NCBI GenBank assembly: GCA_009921765.1
Contig: RFXC01000038.1
Coordinates: forward strand, 1-24,749
Origin: Betaproteobacteria bacterium
GTDB taxonomy: Bacteria; Pseudomonadota; Gammaproteobacteria; Burkholderiales; Burkholderiaceae
Direction: 5' to 3'
DNA length: 24,749 nucleotides
Shown: positions 1 through 7,789 of the stretch, in pieces
Position numbering within the stretch: position 1 is the first letter of the stretch
How the letters are laid out: every line of letters begins with the position of its first letter
Notes under the pieces: model-generated
What the model was told of the DNA's origin: nothing
Database searches by the model: none
Seen by the model: the letters and a program-made list of their open reading frames with translations, nothing else
Made by a program: the position numbers and the translations under genes

Positions 1-1568
1 CAGGCGGTCATCGCCACCTGCACCGGGCTGGTCTGCGCAATATGGGCGGCCGCAAACGCTGCCATGGCAACGGGCGGCGTAATCATCGACAGACATCCGA
101 AGAAAAACACAAACATGTGCGCAGCAAGCGGCTGCACGCCAAGCTGCACCAGCGAGGGGGCCGCGATCACCGCCACCAGCAGATACACGCCGGTGGTGGG
201 CAGACCCATGCCGAGAATCAGGCACATGACCGCCACCGCAACCAGCAGCAGCATCACGTTGCCTTCCCCCAGTTTGGCGAGGGCGAGGGACAGACTGAGG
301 CTCAGCCCGCTGATGTTCAGCAACCCGATCACCGCTCCCGCGACCGCACAGATCACGATAATGTCGACTGCGTCGCGACCGGTGGCGGTCAAGGCACCCA
401 GCATGCCGCGAAGGCTCAGCCGCTTGCCGCCATAGCCCTTCCAGAATGCGAACGGCAGCATGGCCAAAACACCCAGCAACACAGCGGGCTCGGCCTGAAC
501 ATCGGTTGCGCCCATGAGTACGAACAGCACAACGAATGGAATGAGAAAGAACCAACCCCGTCGGAACACATCGCCAGAACGGGGAAGCTCGGCGGGGTCG
601 ATGCCACCGATCTTTCGCCGCGCCGCCTCCAGATCAACCTGAACGAATATCGAGACATAAAAAAGCAGCGAGGGGATGAGCGCGGCAAGTGCCACCTCGA
701 CATACCGCACCTGGAGATTCTCAGCCATCAGGAAGGCCGCCGCACCCATCACGGGCGGCATGATCTGTCCCCCGGTGGACGAGACAGCCTCCACCGCACC
801 GGCGGTCTGAGGCGTGTAACCTGCCTTCTTCATGTTGGGAATGGTGATGATGCCAGTGGACATCACATTGGCCACCGCACTGCCCGAGATGGTCCCGAAA
901 AGCGCCGAGGCCACCACCTCCACCTTGCCGGTGCCACCGCGGTAGCGGCCGAACATGGCCGTGGAAATGTCGGTGAAGAATTCAGCGCCGCCGCAGTTCT
1001 GCAGGATGCGGCCGAAAAACATGAATACCAGCACCGTGGTGGCAGCGATCATGAGCGATGCGCCCAGCATGCTGGAGGTATCAAGTGCCAGGTACGGCAC
1101 GAGACGCGCAAGCGACACCTGCTTGGTGGCGAACATCCCCGGCAGCAAATAGCCAAACAAAGCCCAAGCGAAGAACACGCCGAAGACGATGGTGAGAACG
1201 CTGCCCGCCGATCTGCGGCACGCCTCAAGCGACAGCAGCAGAAGAACCGTGGCGAGCACAATCGCCTCGGTTTCATGTGCAATCACATCAGCCTGGAGCA
1301 CGGGATAGCGCGCGCACAGCCAGAGGCCCGCAGCCAGGCCCAAGCTCGAAGGAATGACGCGGGTGGCAAAGACGCGCATGAGCGATGGCGCACGCCCATC
1401 ATCCTCGGCTGCGCGTCCCGCGAACGCAATGAACAGCGAACCTCCCAGCGCGGCGGCAATGAACTGTTCCTGATAAATGAACCAGTTCAACCAGGTGGGC
1501 GCATCAATAGCCCAGAAAAGCCCCGCCAGCGCGAGAACGACGCCCAGCCCTGAGGAAAACCGGATCAT
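1..1568 (-). CDS. TRAP transporter fused permease (DctQ-DctM fusion type), 3' end cut by window edge
   Basis: The reverse strand reads open from an ATG at 1568 to the left edge, giving 522 codons without a stop. The product is a very hydrophobic multi-pass inner-membrane protein. The middle contains the DctM-like stretch with FGTISGSAVANV followed by GQIMPPVMGAAAF, and the distal part has LILGMGLPTTGVYLLVAV and MITPPVAMAAFAAAHIAQT, which are hallmarks of the large TRAP permease subunit. Its layout (N-terminal membrane helices before the DctM-like core) fits the fused permeases that pair with TAXI binding proteins, and the gene directly upstream encodes such a protein. It would use a sodium or proton gradient to import the ligand. 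Family members usually exceed 600 residues, so roughly the last 100 or more lie outside the window. The Shine-Dalgarno sequence before the ATG is poor. Substrate is unknown. Confidence 0.9.
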   Translation of the reverse strand, partial: MIRFSSGLGVVLALAGLFWAIDAPTWLNWFIYQEQFIAAALGGSLFIAFAGRAAEDDGRAPSLMRVFATRVIPSSLGLAAGLWLCARYPVLQADVIAHETEAIVLATVLLLLSLEACRRSAGSVLTIVFGVFFAWALFGYLLPGMFATKQVSLARLVPYLALDTSSMLGASLMIAATTVLVFMFFGRILQNCGGAEFFTDISTAMFGRYRGGTGKVEVVASALFGTISGSAVANVMSTGIITIPNMKKAGYTPQTAGAVEAVSSTGGQIMPPVMGAAAFLMAENLQVRYVEVALAALIPSLLFYVSIFVQVDLEAARRKIGGIDPAELPRSGDVFRRGWFFLIPFVVLFVLMGATDVQAEPAVLLGVLAMLPFAFWKGYGGKRLSLRGMLGALTATGRDAVDIIVICAVAGAVIGLLNISGLSLSLSLALAKLGEGNVMLLLVAVAVMCLILGMGLPTTGVYLLVAVIAAPSLVQLGVQPLAAHMFVFFFGCLSMITPPVAMAAFAAAHIAQTSPVQVAMTA

Positions 1569-1597
1569 TTGCGTGGCTGGCGCGAAGGAGACTTGAA

Positions 1598-1618
1598 CCG
1601 GAAGCAGCGTGCTTCCGG
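1598..1618 (-). promoter_or_regulatory. Intercistronic hairpin between TAXI binding protein and TRAP permease genes
   Basis: A perfect 9-bp inverted repeat (CCGGAAGCA / TGCTTCCGG) with a 3-nt loop lies in the 60-nt gap between the stop of the binding-protein gene and the permease start. There is no U-tract, so it is not a typical intrinsic terminator. By analogy with binding-protein operons, it could protect the upstream mRNA 3' end and keep the binding protein in excess over the permease. That role is inference. Confidence 0.55.
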
Positions 1619-1628
1619 AACCTCAGGC

Positions 1629-2591
1629 TCAGCGAGCCAGACCCAGCGCCTTGAGCGCTTCGATCGCTCCCGGGTGATAAGGCACCCCGGTGTTGTCGCC
1701 AATCCGTCTGGACTCGAACTCGGCGAACAACGGTCCTGCCGCTTTCAGATCGGCTTCGTTGGCGAACAGCGCACGGACCACCTTGGCCACGATTTCATTG
1801 CTGACCTTCGCGTTGGCCCACAAGGCGTAGTCATAGACCAGCATGGCCGTGGGCTGATCAACGCCCAGCCTCCCTGGTGCTGGCTGCACCGTCTCGACCC
1901 GGCTGTGGGGCACGTGTCGGGTGATTGCCTCGACCGCCTTGGGCGCGGGATCGAAGGGAATGAACCTGACGCCGCCCAGCGCAGCATCCCACTCCCGCAA
2001 CTGCGCCATGCCTATGGTGCCGATGGAGGTGACCGTCTGTTGCTGTTTGAACGCGTCAAACATCCGTGGGAATGCCGGCACTGGAACCTGGCGCGTGTCC
2101 TCAAAGGTCATGCCCGCGTTTGCAAGGTAACCCGTGATCAGGACCTTCCCCAGGGGATTGCCGGTAAATCCCGCGGGCACCGGCTGCCCCTTCAGATCGG
2201 AGAGGCTGCGGATGGGGCTATCCTTCTTCACCACCAGCCCGTTGTACCAGGGAACAATTCGCGCCACCATTCTCAGCTCGGGATTGGGGCGCTCGGTGAT
2301 GACGGTACCTGCAATGAGGTAGTGAAGCTCGGGAACGTTGGAGATGCCGAACTCGATGTCGCCGCGATTGACGAGTGGCGCGTACTGTGCAGCGCCCGCC
2401 ATGGGCTGGGTACGCATCTGCATCCCACCTTTATCGGACACCACTTTCGCGAGACCCGTCGCCAGTTGGAACGTGGCCCCCGTCTGAGTGGTACCAAGAC
2501 CCACGACCTGTGCAGACGCAAAAACAGTGGCAGTGACTGCAAACAGCCCGACGGCCAGACGCAGCGACAGGCGAAAACCGGAAACCATCAT
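1629..2591 (-). CDS. TAXI-family TRAP transporter solute-binding protein
   Basis: This 320-residue protein has a clear signal peptide (hydrophobic core LAVGLFAVTATVFASA, probable cleavage after the Ala-rich end near residue 27), so it is exported to the periplasm. The mature part has the TAXI-type opening GTTQTGATFQLATGLAKVV and a GDIEFGISNVPELHYLIAGT segment, followed by the two-lobed periplasmic binding fold. It should capture the ligand for the fused permease encoded downstream. The start overlaps the stop of the upstream monooxygenase gene as ATGA; a second ATG follows immediately (2588). The ligand is not predictable; family members bind glutamate, aromatic or dicarboxylic acids. Confidence 0.9.
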   Translation of the reverse strand: MMVSGFRLSLRLAVGLFAVTATVFASAQVVGLGTTQTGATFQLATGLAKVVSDKGGMQMRTQPMAGAAQYAPLVNRGDIEFGISNVPELHYLIAGTVITERPNPELRMVARIVPWYNGLVVKKDSPIRSLSDLKGQPVPAGFTGNPLGKVLITGYLANAGMTFEDTRQVPVPAFPRMFDAFKQQQTVTSIGTIGMAQLREWDAALGGVRFIPFDPAPKAVEAITRHVPHSRVETVQPAPGRLGVDQPTAMLVYDYALWANAKVSNEIVAKVVRALFANEADLKAAGPLFAEFESRRIGDNTGVPYHPGAIEALKALGLAR

Positions 2592-3742
2592 GCAGCCCTC
2601 CGAAGGGTGTTGATCATTGAACTCTTCATCAGGTAGGCCTTGGCGGCCACCGGGTCTTCCGCGGTCCGGCAGAGTTCATCCTGCTTGCGCTTGCGCGCTG
2701 CGGGATCGCGCTCGGCAAGCATTTCGCGGTTTCGCGCGGTGGTGGCGTTGATGTGCTCGACGGCTACCGGTCGACGCTCGGGCTCGTACTCGGCCAACCG
2801 ATCGTTGCCGCTGCGATTCAGTTCGACGAGCTTGCCGGCCAGGTTCAGCCCGTCATGCAGGCCGCCATTCATACCCATGCCGCCGATCGGATTGTTCAGG
2901 TGCGCAGCATCGCCCGCGAGAAACGCCCGCCCCTTGCGGTAGGTTTCCGCAACGCGCTGGTGCACACGGTAGAGTGTCTTGTGGCGGGTTTCGTAGGGTT
3001 CGGCTTTCGAAAACACGCTCTGCAGACGGCGCTCACCGGAGGCGAGCACCTCTTCGTCGCTTTCCTCGCTGGTGGGAAACAGGCAGCGCCAGAGCCCAGG
3101 AACCTTGAGGAGCACACACCACTCGTCGGTGTCGGCCACATAGTTGACGTACGACAGACGATTGAGGTGATTCTCGAGCGGAAATGGTGTGCTGATCACA
3201 AAGAACCGCTCGGGAAAGGTGAGCCCTGGAAACTCGATGCCGAGCGCGGAGCGCACCGAGCTGTACGCGCCGTCGGAGCCGATCAGCCAGTCAGCCTCAT
3301 GTACCGAGCCGTCTTCGGTGGTGACCCGAATGTGCTGCGGATCCTGGGACACCGACGCCACCTTGGCGTTGAACACCAGCTTCGCGTGCGGAAAAGCGGA
3401 GAGCCGCGAAGCAACCAGTTGCGTGAACCGGAACTGCTCGTATTGAACACGGTACGGGTGATCAGTCTCACCCTTCAGCAACCCCATATCGAACTCGGCA
3501 ATCGCGCCGGTCTGCCGATCACGCACCTGAAAGGTGCGTGCGATGAGGCCGTCGCGGAGGATTTCGTCCACCAACCCAAGTTCACCCATCATGTCAAGCG
3601 TGGGCGGATGCCAGGTGGACGCGCGGAGATCGGTTGCGAGTTCTGCAGCGCGCTCGAGAACGGTCACAGCAATGCCCTCGCGCGCAAGCGCGAGCGCTGT
3701 AGTGAGACCGACCGGTCCTGCGCCAGAAATGATGACTTTCAT
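2588..3742 (-). CDS. FAD-dependent monooxygenase (class A, aromatic hydroxylase family)
   Basis: The 384-residue product starts MKVIISGAGPVGLTTALALA, an N-terminal GxGxxG FAD-binding Rossmann motif ending in the ribose-binding acidic residue of VLERA. It has the DG motif (GSDGAYSSVR, near residue 155) and the GD motif (FLAGDAAHLNNPIGGMGMNGG, near residue 275). These three together define single-component NAD(P)H-dependent flavin monooxygenases such as phenol, salicylate and 3-hydroxyphenylpropionate hydroxylases. The frame is open 58 codons further upstream, but that extension is not flavoprotein-like and would remove the spacer, so ATG 3742 is chosen. The gene overlaps the TAXI binding-protein gene by 4 nt (ATGA), which suggests coupled expression: import and hydroxylation of the same compound is a reasonable inference. 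Substrate unknown. Confidence 0.88.
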   Translation of the reverse strand: MKVIISGAGPVGLTTALALAREGIAVTVLERAAELATDLRASTWHPPTLDMMGELGLVDEILRDGLIARTFQVRDRQTGAIAEFDMGLLKGETDHPYRVQYEQFRFTQLVASRLSAFPHAKLVFNAKVASVSQDPQHIRVTTEDGSVHEADWLIGSDGAYSSVRSALGIEFPGLTFPERFFVISTPFPLENHLNRLSYVNYVADTDEWCVLLKVPGLWRCLFPTSEESDEEVLASGERRLQSVFSKAEPYETRHKTLYRVHQRVAETYRKGRAFLAGDAAHLNNPIGGMGMNGGLHDGLNLAGKLVELNRSGNDRLAEYEPERRPVAVEHINATTARNREMLAERDPAARKRKQDELCRTAEDPVAAKAYLMKSSMINTLRRAA

Positions 3743-3756
3743 GATCGTGTCTTGTA

Positions 3757-3787
3757 GGGGTGCCGGCCCGGATGGTACTGGCCCCCC
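3757..3787. repeat. Inverted repeat in the divergent spacer
   Basis: Arms GGGGTGCCGG (3757-3766) and CTGGCCCCCC (3778-3787) can pair at 9 of 10 positions, including one G-U, around an 11-nt loop. It lies just upstream of the monooxygenase start and would fall in that gene's 5' leader if transcribed. It could be an operator or an mRNA structure; nothing in the sequence decides this. Confidence 0.35.
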
Positions 3788-3862
3788 TATCGTCACGCAA
3801 CAAAAGGCCCTGACAAGCCACACCCAGCCAGCCGCATGACCCACGGACCCGGTCGGAGCAAT

Positions 3863-3891
3863 TTGCCGCCCTCCTTCGACCGCGCTATCGT
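3863..3891 (+). promoter_or_regulatory. Candidate sigma70 promoter for the dctPQM operon
   Basis: TTGCCG (3863-3868) and TATCGT (3886-3891) are separated by exactly 17 nt and sit 28 nt before the dctP ATG. An AAGGAG Shine-Dalgarno sequence (3907-3912 region) follows, so the promoter would give a short leader. Hexamer matches are moderate, so the call is tentative. Confidence 0.35.
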
Positions 3892-3918
3892 CCGCCCTCA
3901 CCCACGAAGGAGCCATCC

Positions 3919-4920
3919 ATGATCCTGCGTTACCCCAAATTCGTCGCTTCGCTCGTTGCCGCTGCCGCGATCTGCTTCGCGCAGCCGTCCGTCATGGCAC
4001 AAGCCAAGTGGCGCGCGGCGGGCAATTTTGCCGTGGAGCACACCTCGACCGAGGCCATGAATCTTTTCAAGGAGGAGCTTGAGAAAGCGACCGCTGGAAA
4101 GTTTGTGGTGGATCTCTTTCCCGCCATGCAACTGGGCGGCGCGCAGGAAAACGTTCAGGGGGTGCGCACGGGCTCGATCCAGATGACCTGGGTTGGCATG
4201 GCTTTTCTTACCCGAACCGTTCCCGAACTCGAGGCGCTGTCGTTGCCCTTCCAGTTCACCAGTCGCGAACAGGCGTTTCGCGTAACCGATGGCCCGATTG
4301 GCGCCGAGATCGATCGGCGGATCGCGAGCAAGGGGGTCACGCTTCTAGGTTTTATGGAGCTCGGCGCCCGCCACGTCACCAACTCCAAGCGCCCCATCAA
4401 GACGATCGAGGACTTCAAGGGACTCAAGATCAGACTCCAGCCCAATGAGACACACCTCGCATCCTTCCGCGCGCTCGGTGCCAACGCGGTGGCCATGGAT
4501 GTGAAAGAACTCTACTCGGCCCTGCAGCAGGGCGTTGTTGACGGCCAGGAAAATCCGTTTTCCATCATCAACGCCAACCGTTACTTTGAAGTCCAGAAGT
4601 TCATGTCCAACACCGGACATTTCTTCGACTTCATCGTTGTGATTGCCAACCGCAAGGCATTCGAGGCACTGCCGCCTGCTCACCAGAAGGCGGTGCGCGA
4701 GTCGATGAATGCGGCAGTTCGGTATCAGCGCGAACGCGCCATGATCCAGGAGGCCGACTCGATCGGGGAAATCAAGCGTCGCGGCGTCACCTATGACGAA
4801 GTGTCTCCCAAACTCATTGCCGACATGCGCGCTGCCACCGCCAACATCGTCGAGGACGTCAAGAAGCGCGCGGGCGCAGATCTGGTCGCACGCGTACTGG
4901 CCGAAGCCGCCAAGCAGTAA
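3919..4920 (+). CDS. dctP: DctP-family TRAP transporter solute-binding protein
   Basis: This 333-residue periplasmic protein has a signal peptide (LVAAAAICFAQPSVMAQA, cleavage near residue 28). The mature chain shows the DctP fold: FKEELEKATAGKFVVDLFPAMQLGG near residues 50-75, the RPIKTIEDFKGLKIR segment with the ligand-carboxylate Arg near residue 175, and GVVDGQENPFSIINANRYFEVQKF near residues 210-230. The start is supported by an AAGGAG Shine-Dalgarno sequence about 7 nt upstream. It is the first gene of a dctP-dctQ-dctM operon and delivers its ligand, most likely an organic acid anion, to DctQM. The symbol names the family role; it does not imply C4-dicarboxylate specificity. Confidence 0.92.
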   Translation: MILRYPKFVASLVAAAAICFAQPSVMAQAKWRAAGNFAVEHTSTEAMNLFKEELEKATAGKFVVDLFPAMQLGGAQENVQGVRTGSIQMTWVGMAFLTRTVPELEALSLPFQFTSREQAFRVTDGPIGAEIDRRIASKGVTLLGFMELGARHVTNSKRPIKTIEDFKGLKIRLQPNETHLASFRALGANAVAMDVKELYSALQQGVVDGQENPFSIINANRYFEVQKFMSNTGHFFDFIVVIANRKAFEALPPAHQKAVRESMNAAVRYQRERAMIQEADSIGEIKRRGVTYDEVSPKLIADMRAATANIVEDVKKRAGADLVARVLAEAAKQ

Positions 4921-4923
4921 GCG

Positions 4924-5418
4924 GTGCGCACCACTTACGAAGCAGGGCTCGCGCGGCTGGACCGCGCCGCCCGCTGGCTCGTCATCGTCTGCTCGGCGCT
5001 GATGATCCTCGTCGTGTCGGTTCAGGTGTTGCTGCGCTATGCGTTCAACACCTCCATCGACTGGTCCGACGAGGTTTCGCGACTGCTGTTCGTCTGGTGC
5101 ATGTTTTTGGCGATCCCGCTGGGTCTGCGTGAAGGATCCCATGTCGGTATCGAGCTGCTGGTGCAGTTTGTGCCGGCAGCTCCGAGACGGCTCCTCTCCC
5201 GACTGTGTTCGCTCGTCGCCATGCTGCTCATGGCGGTGGTCTTCCACTTCACGGTCGTCGTGGCAATCGACACCTGGGATGAACTGATGCCCACGCTATC
5301 GATGAGCACCAACTGGTTTCTTGTTCCGGTGGCCCTGTGCGCGCTCCATTGCCTGCTGCATCTGATTGCCCTTCTCTGGCGCGACCCGGTTCGCACCAGC
5401 GTCGTCAACCACGAATAA
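4924..5418 (+). CDS. dctQ: TRAP transporter small permease subunit DctQ
   Basis: The 164-residue protein begins at a GTG 3 nt after the dctP stop and has four hydrophobic segments (about residues 20-40, 52-70, 90-115 and 130-150). The sequence WSDEVSRLLFVWCMFLAIPLGLREGSHVGIELLV matches the conserved core of DctQ proteins (the W..E..R..F.W..FLG region). It is an inner-membrane partner of DctM in a Na+- or H+-coupled TRAP transporter. Tight spacing on both sides indicates an operon with the flanking genes. Confidence 0.9.
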   Translation: MRTTYEAGLARLDRAARWLVIVCSALMILVVSVQVLLRYAFNTSIDWSDEVSRLLFVWCMFLAIPLGLREGSHVGIELLVQFVPAAPRRLLSRLCSLVAMLLMAVVFHFTVVVAIDTWDELMPTLSMSTNWFLVPVALCALHCLLHLIALLWRDPVRTSVVNHE

Positions 5419-5431
5419 GGCCTGTGCAACT

Positions 5432-6712
5432 GTGAGCACACTCGTGATGCTGGTTTTTGCCGTGGCCGCGCTTGCCGGCATGCCACTCGCCTTTGCTTTG
5501 GGCGTGGCGGCGCTGGCCGGACTGGCTGTTGCTGACATCGACTACGGGATGCTTCCCACCCGCATGATGAACGCGGTGAATTCGTTTCCGCTCATGTCGA
5601 TCCCGCTCTTCATGGTGGCGGGCGAAATCATGATCAAGGGCGGGATCATGGAGCGCATGATCCTGTTCGCCAATGCGCTGGTCGGTAGGGTGCGAGGCGG
5701 GCTCGCGCAGGTGGCGATGCTGGCCGGCGCCATCCTGTCGCTGGTGTCGGGCACCGCGGTGTCCGACGCGGCTGCACTGTCCTCCACCGTGGGCCCCGAA
5801 CTCAAGAAACGCTACGGACTCGGATTCTCCACCGCGGTGATCGCGGCATCCGCCAACCTCGGGCCCATCATCCCGCCATCGGCCGCCATGATCGTCTACG
5901 CCTACATGGCAGGCTCGTCGGTTTCGATCGGCGCTCTTTTTGTGGCGGCAGCCATCCCCAGCGTGATCATCACTGCGGTCTTCATGGCGCAGTGCTGGTG
6001 GATTGCCAAGCGCCGCAACTTCCCCCTCACTGGCGAGCCGTTCACCGTTCGACGACTCGCACAAGCGACCGGTGCCTCATGGCTCACGCTGGCGCTTCCC
6101 ATCGGCGTGATCGTCGGCATCATAGGGGGGGCCTTTACTGCAACCGAGGGCGCTGCTATCGCGGTGGTGGGCGCACTGCTGCTCGGATTTTTCGTCACGC
6201 GCGAGTTGAAGCTCGCCGACCTGCCCGAGATTCTTTATCGATCCGCCGTGATGTCTGGGGTGGTCGCAGCGATGATCGCCTTTGCCTCAACGGTCACTTT
6301 TCTCCTTACAGTGGATCTGCTGCCGCAGGCGCTCGCTGACTGGCTTCGCTCCATCACTTCAAGCCCTTTGGTCTTCAACCTCTTGGTGGCGCTGCTCCTG
6401 CTGGTGGTGGGCATGTTTCTGGAGTCGAATGCGGCCTACATCATGCTGGTGCCTTTGCTCCACCCGATCGCCATGTCGTACGGCATCGACCCAACCCATT
6501 TCGCATTCCTCTTCGTACTCAACCTGATCATTGGCATGATGACGCCGCCCGTCGGCGTTGTGCTGTTCGTCATTTGCAGCATGACCGGCATCCGGATGGG
6601 AGAACTGGTCCGGCACTGTATGCCGTTCATTGTTTCTCAGTACCTGCTGCTGATCGCTTGCATTGTCTTTCCGCCACTTGTCACCTGGTTGCCCAAGATG
6701 CTGGGCTACTGA
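5432..6712 (+). CDS. dctM: TRAP transporter large permease subunit DctM
   Basis: The 426-residue membrane protein has a DctM start (STLVMLVFAVAALAGMPLAFALG), the SGTAVSDAAALSSTVGPELKKRYG segment with the conserved Gly/Ser/Ala motif near residue 100-125, ANLGPIIPPSAAMIVYAY, and NLIIGMMTPPVGVVLFVICS near the C-terminus. GTG 5432 is preferred because it gives the usual family length (about 425) and leaves dctQ intact; a longer frame from ATG 5366 overlaps dctQ by 53 nt with no DctM-like residues. A weak AAGG lies 12 nt upstream. DctM forms the transport channel together with DctQ. Confidence 0.9.
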   Translation: MSTLVMLVFAVAALAGMPLAFALGVAALAGLAVADIDYGMLPTRMMNAVNSFPLMSIPLFMVAGEIMIKGGIMERMILFANALVGRVRGGLAQVAMLAGAILSLVSGTAVSDAAALSSTVGPELKKRYGLGFSTAVIAASANLGPIIPPSAAMIVYAYMAGSSVSIGALFVAAAIPSVIITAVFMAQCWWIAKRRNFPLTGEPFTVRRLAQATGASWLTLALPIGVIVGIIGGAFTATEGAAIAVVGALLLGFFVTRELKLADLPEILYRSAVMSGVVAAMIAFASTVTFLLTVDLLPQALADWLRSITSSPLVFNLLVALLLLVVGMFLESNAAYIMLVPLLHPIAMSYGIDPTHFAFLFVLNLIIGMMTPPVGVVLFVICSMTGIRMGELVRHCMPFIVSQYLLLIACIVFPPLVTWLPKMLGY

Positions 6713-6739
6713 CCGGAATCACCAAGCTGGGAGTTGCTG

Positions 6740-7750
6740 ATGCGTGCAATTGTCTGTGAGGCTTATACGGGCTATCAGGACCTGAAGCTTCGCGATATTG
6801 CCCCCCCGCCGCTACGCCCCGGTTGCGTTCGAATTGCGGTGAAATATTGCTGTGTCGGGTTCGGCACTTCATTGATCGTCGCGGGTCGATATCAGCGCAA
6901 GCCCCCTCTTCCGTTTGTTCCAGGCACAGAGGTGTCGGGCGTGGTGACCGAGGTCGCGCCCGAGGTCTCGCATCTGGCGGTGGGTGACCGGGTGGCCGGG
7001 ATCATCGACTGGGGCGGCTACGCCGAAGAGGCGGTAGGCACCGCCGACACTGTTTGGAAAATTCCTGAAGAGGTCCCGTTTGATCTCGCCTGCCTGCTGC
7101 CGGCTGCCTATGGCACACCCTGGGCAGCGCTCCACTGGCGAGCTCAGCTGCGCGCCGGCGAAACCGTGCTGGTATTTGGCGCAGCCGGCGGTGTAGGCCG
7201 CTGCGCCGTCGAACTGGCGAGGCTCGCGGGAGCGCATGTCATTGCCGTCGCCCGCGACGAAGCGCGCATTCAGGTGGCCCTGGAACACGGCGCTCACGAG
7301 GGCTGGCGAAGCGACACGCCGGACCTGGGCCGGATGCTGAAAGAGCGGCATGGCGGCCGCGGCATCAATGTGATTTTTGACCCGGTGGGTGGGCAGTGTT
7401 TCGAGCACGCGATGAAGGCTGTGGCACCCGAGGGTCGCATTCTTGTGATCGGCTTTGCGGGGGGCACCATTCCCCAGGTTCCCGCCAACCTGCTGCTGGT
7501 CAAGAACGTGGCCGTGATTGGCGTGAACCTGGGGCTTTACACCGGCTGGACACCCGGCGACGAGCGCCAGACGCACGCCCCAAAAATGCGCGACATGATC
7601 AATCAGCTGTCAGCCCTGGTCACGCAGGGTCAGTTGCGCCCTGCACCGCCCACCGCCTTCACGCTGGCGCAAACGGTGGAAGCGTTTGACGCGCTGGTCG
7701 CTCGTCGACACACGGGGAGAATGCTGATCCGGGTGTCGGATCAGCCCTGA
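6740..7750 (+). CDS. Zinc-independent MDR-family NADPH:quinone oxidoreductase-like protein
   Basis: The 336-residue protein has a GroES-like N-terminal half (PLPFVPGTEVSGVVTEVAPEV near residues 55-75) and a nucleotide-binding half with GAAGGVGRCAVELARLAGAHVIA near residues 145-170. The catalytic zinc ligands of alcohol dehydrogenases and the structural four-cysteine loop are absent, as in quinone oxidoreductases, enoyl reductases and related MDR enzymes. ATG 6740 is chosen over the in-frame TTG at 6734 because GGGAG sits 6 nt before it. It lies 27 nt after dctM, so it probably shares that operon and acts on the imported compound or a product of it. The exact substrate (quinone, enone or acryloyl-type) cannot be told. 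Confidence 0.85.
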   Translation: MRAIVCEAYTGYQDLKLRDIAPPPLRPGCVRIAVKYCCVGFGTSLIVAGRYQRKPPLPFVPGTEVSGVVTEVAPEVSHLAVGDRVAGIIDWGGYAEEAVGTADTVWKIPEEVPFDLACLLPAAYGTPWAALHWRAQLRAGETVLVFGAAGGVGRCAVELARLAGAHVIAVARDEARIQVALEHGAHEGWRSDTPDLGRMLKERHGGRGINVIFDPVGGQCFEHAMKAVAPEGRILVIGFAGGTIPQVPANLLLVKNVAVIGVNLGLYTGWTPGDERQTHAPKMRDMINQLSALVTQGQLRPAPPTAFTLAQTVEAFDALVARRHTGRMLIRVSDQP

Positions 7751-7789
7751 AAGCAGCCGCGAGAAACAGCCCCTGGCGAAACCGCCGCG

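Noticed and set aside
42..1553. Long forward open frame of 503 codons
   Set aside because: Its product is His/Arg/Gln-rich and low in hydrophobic residues, typical of the antisense of a membrane protein gene. The reverse strand has a clear TRAP permease.
2753..3757. Forward open frame of 334 codons opposite the flavin monooxygenase
   Set aside because: Antisense shadow in GC-rich DNA; the reverse strand has all three flavoprotein motifs.
7751..7789. Terminator between the convergent oxidoreductase and aminotransferase genes
   Set aside because: Only a 4-bp stem without a U-tract can be drawn.
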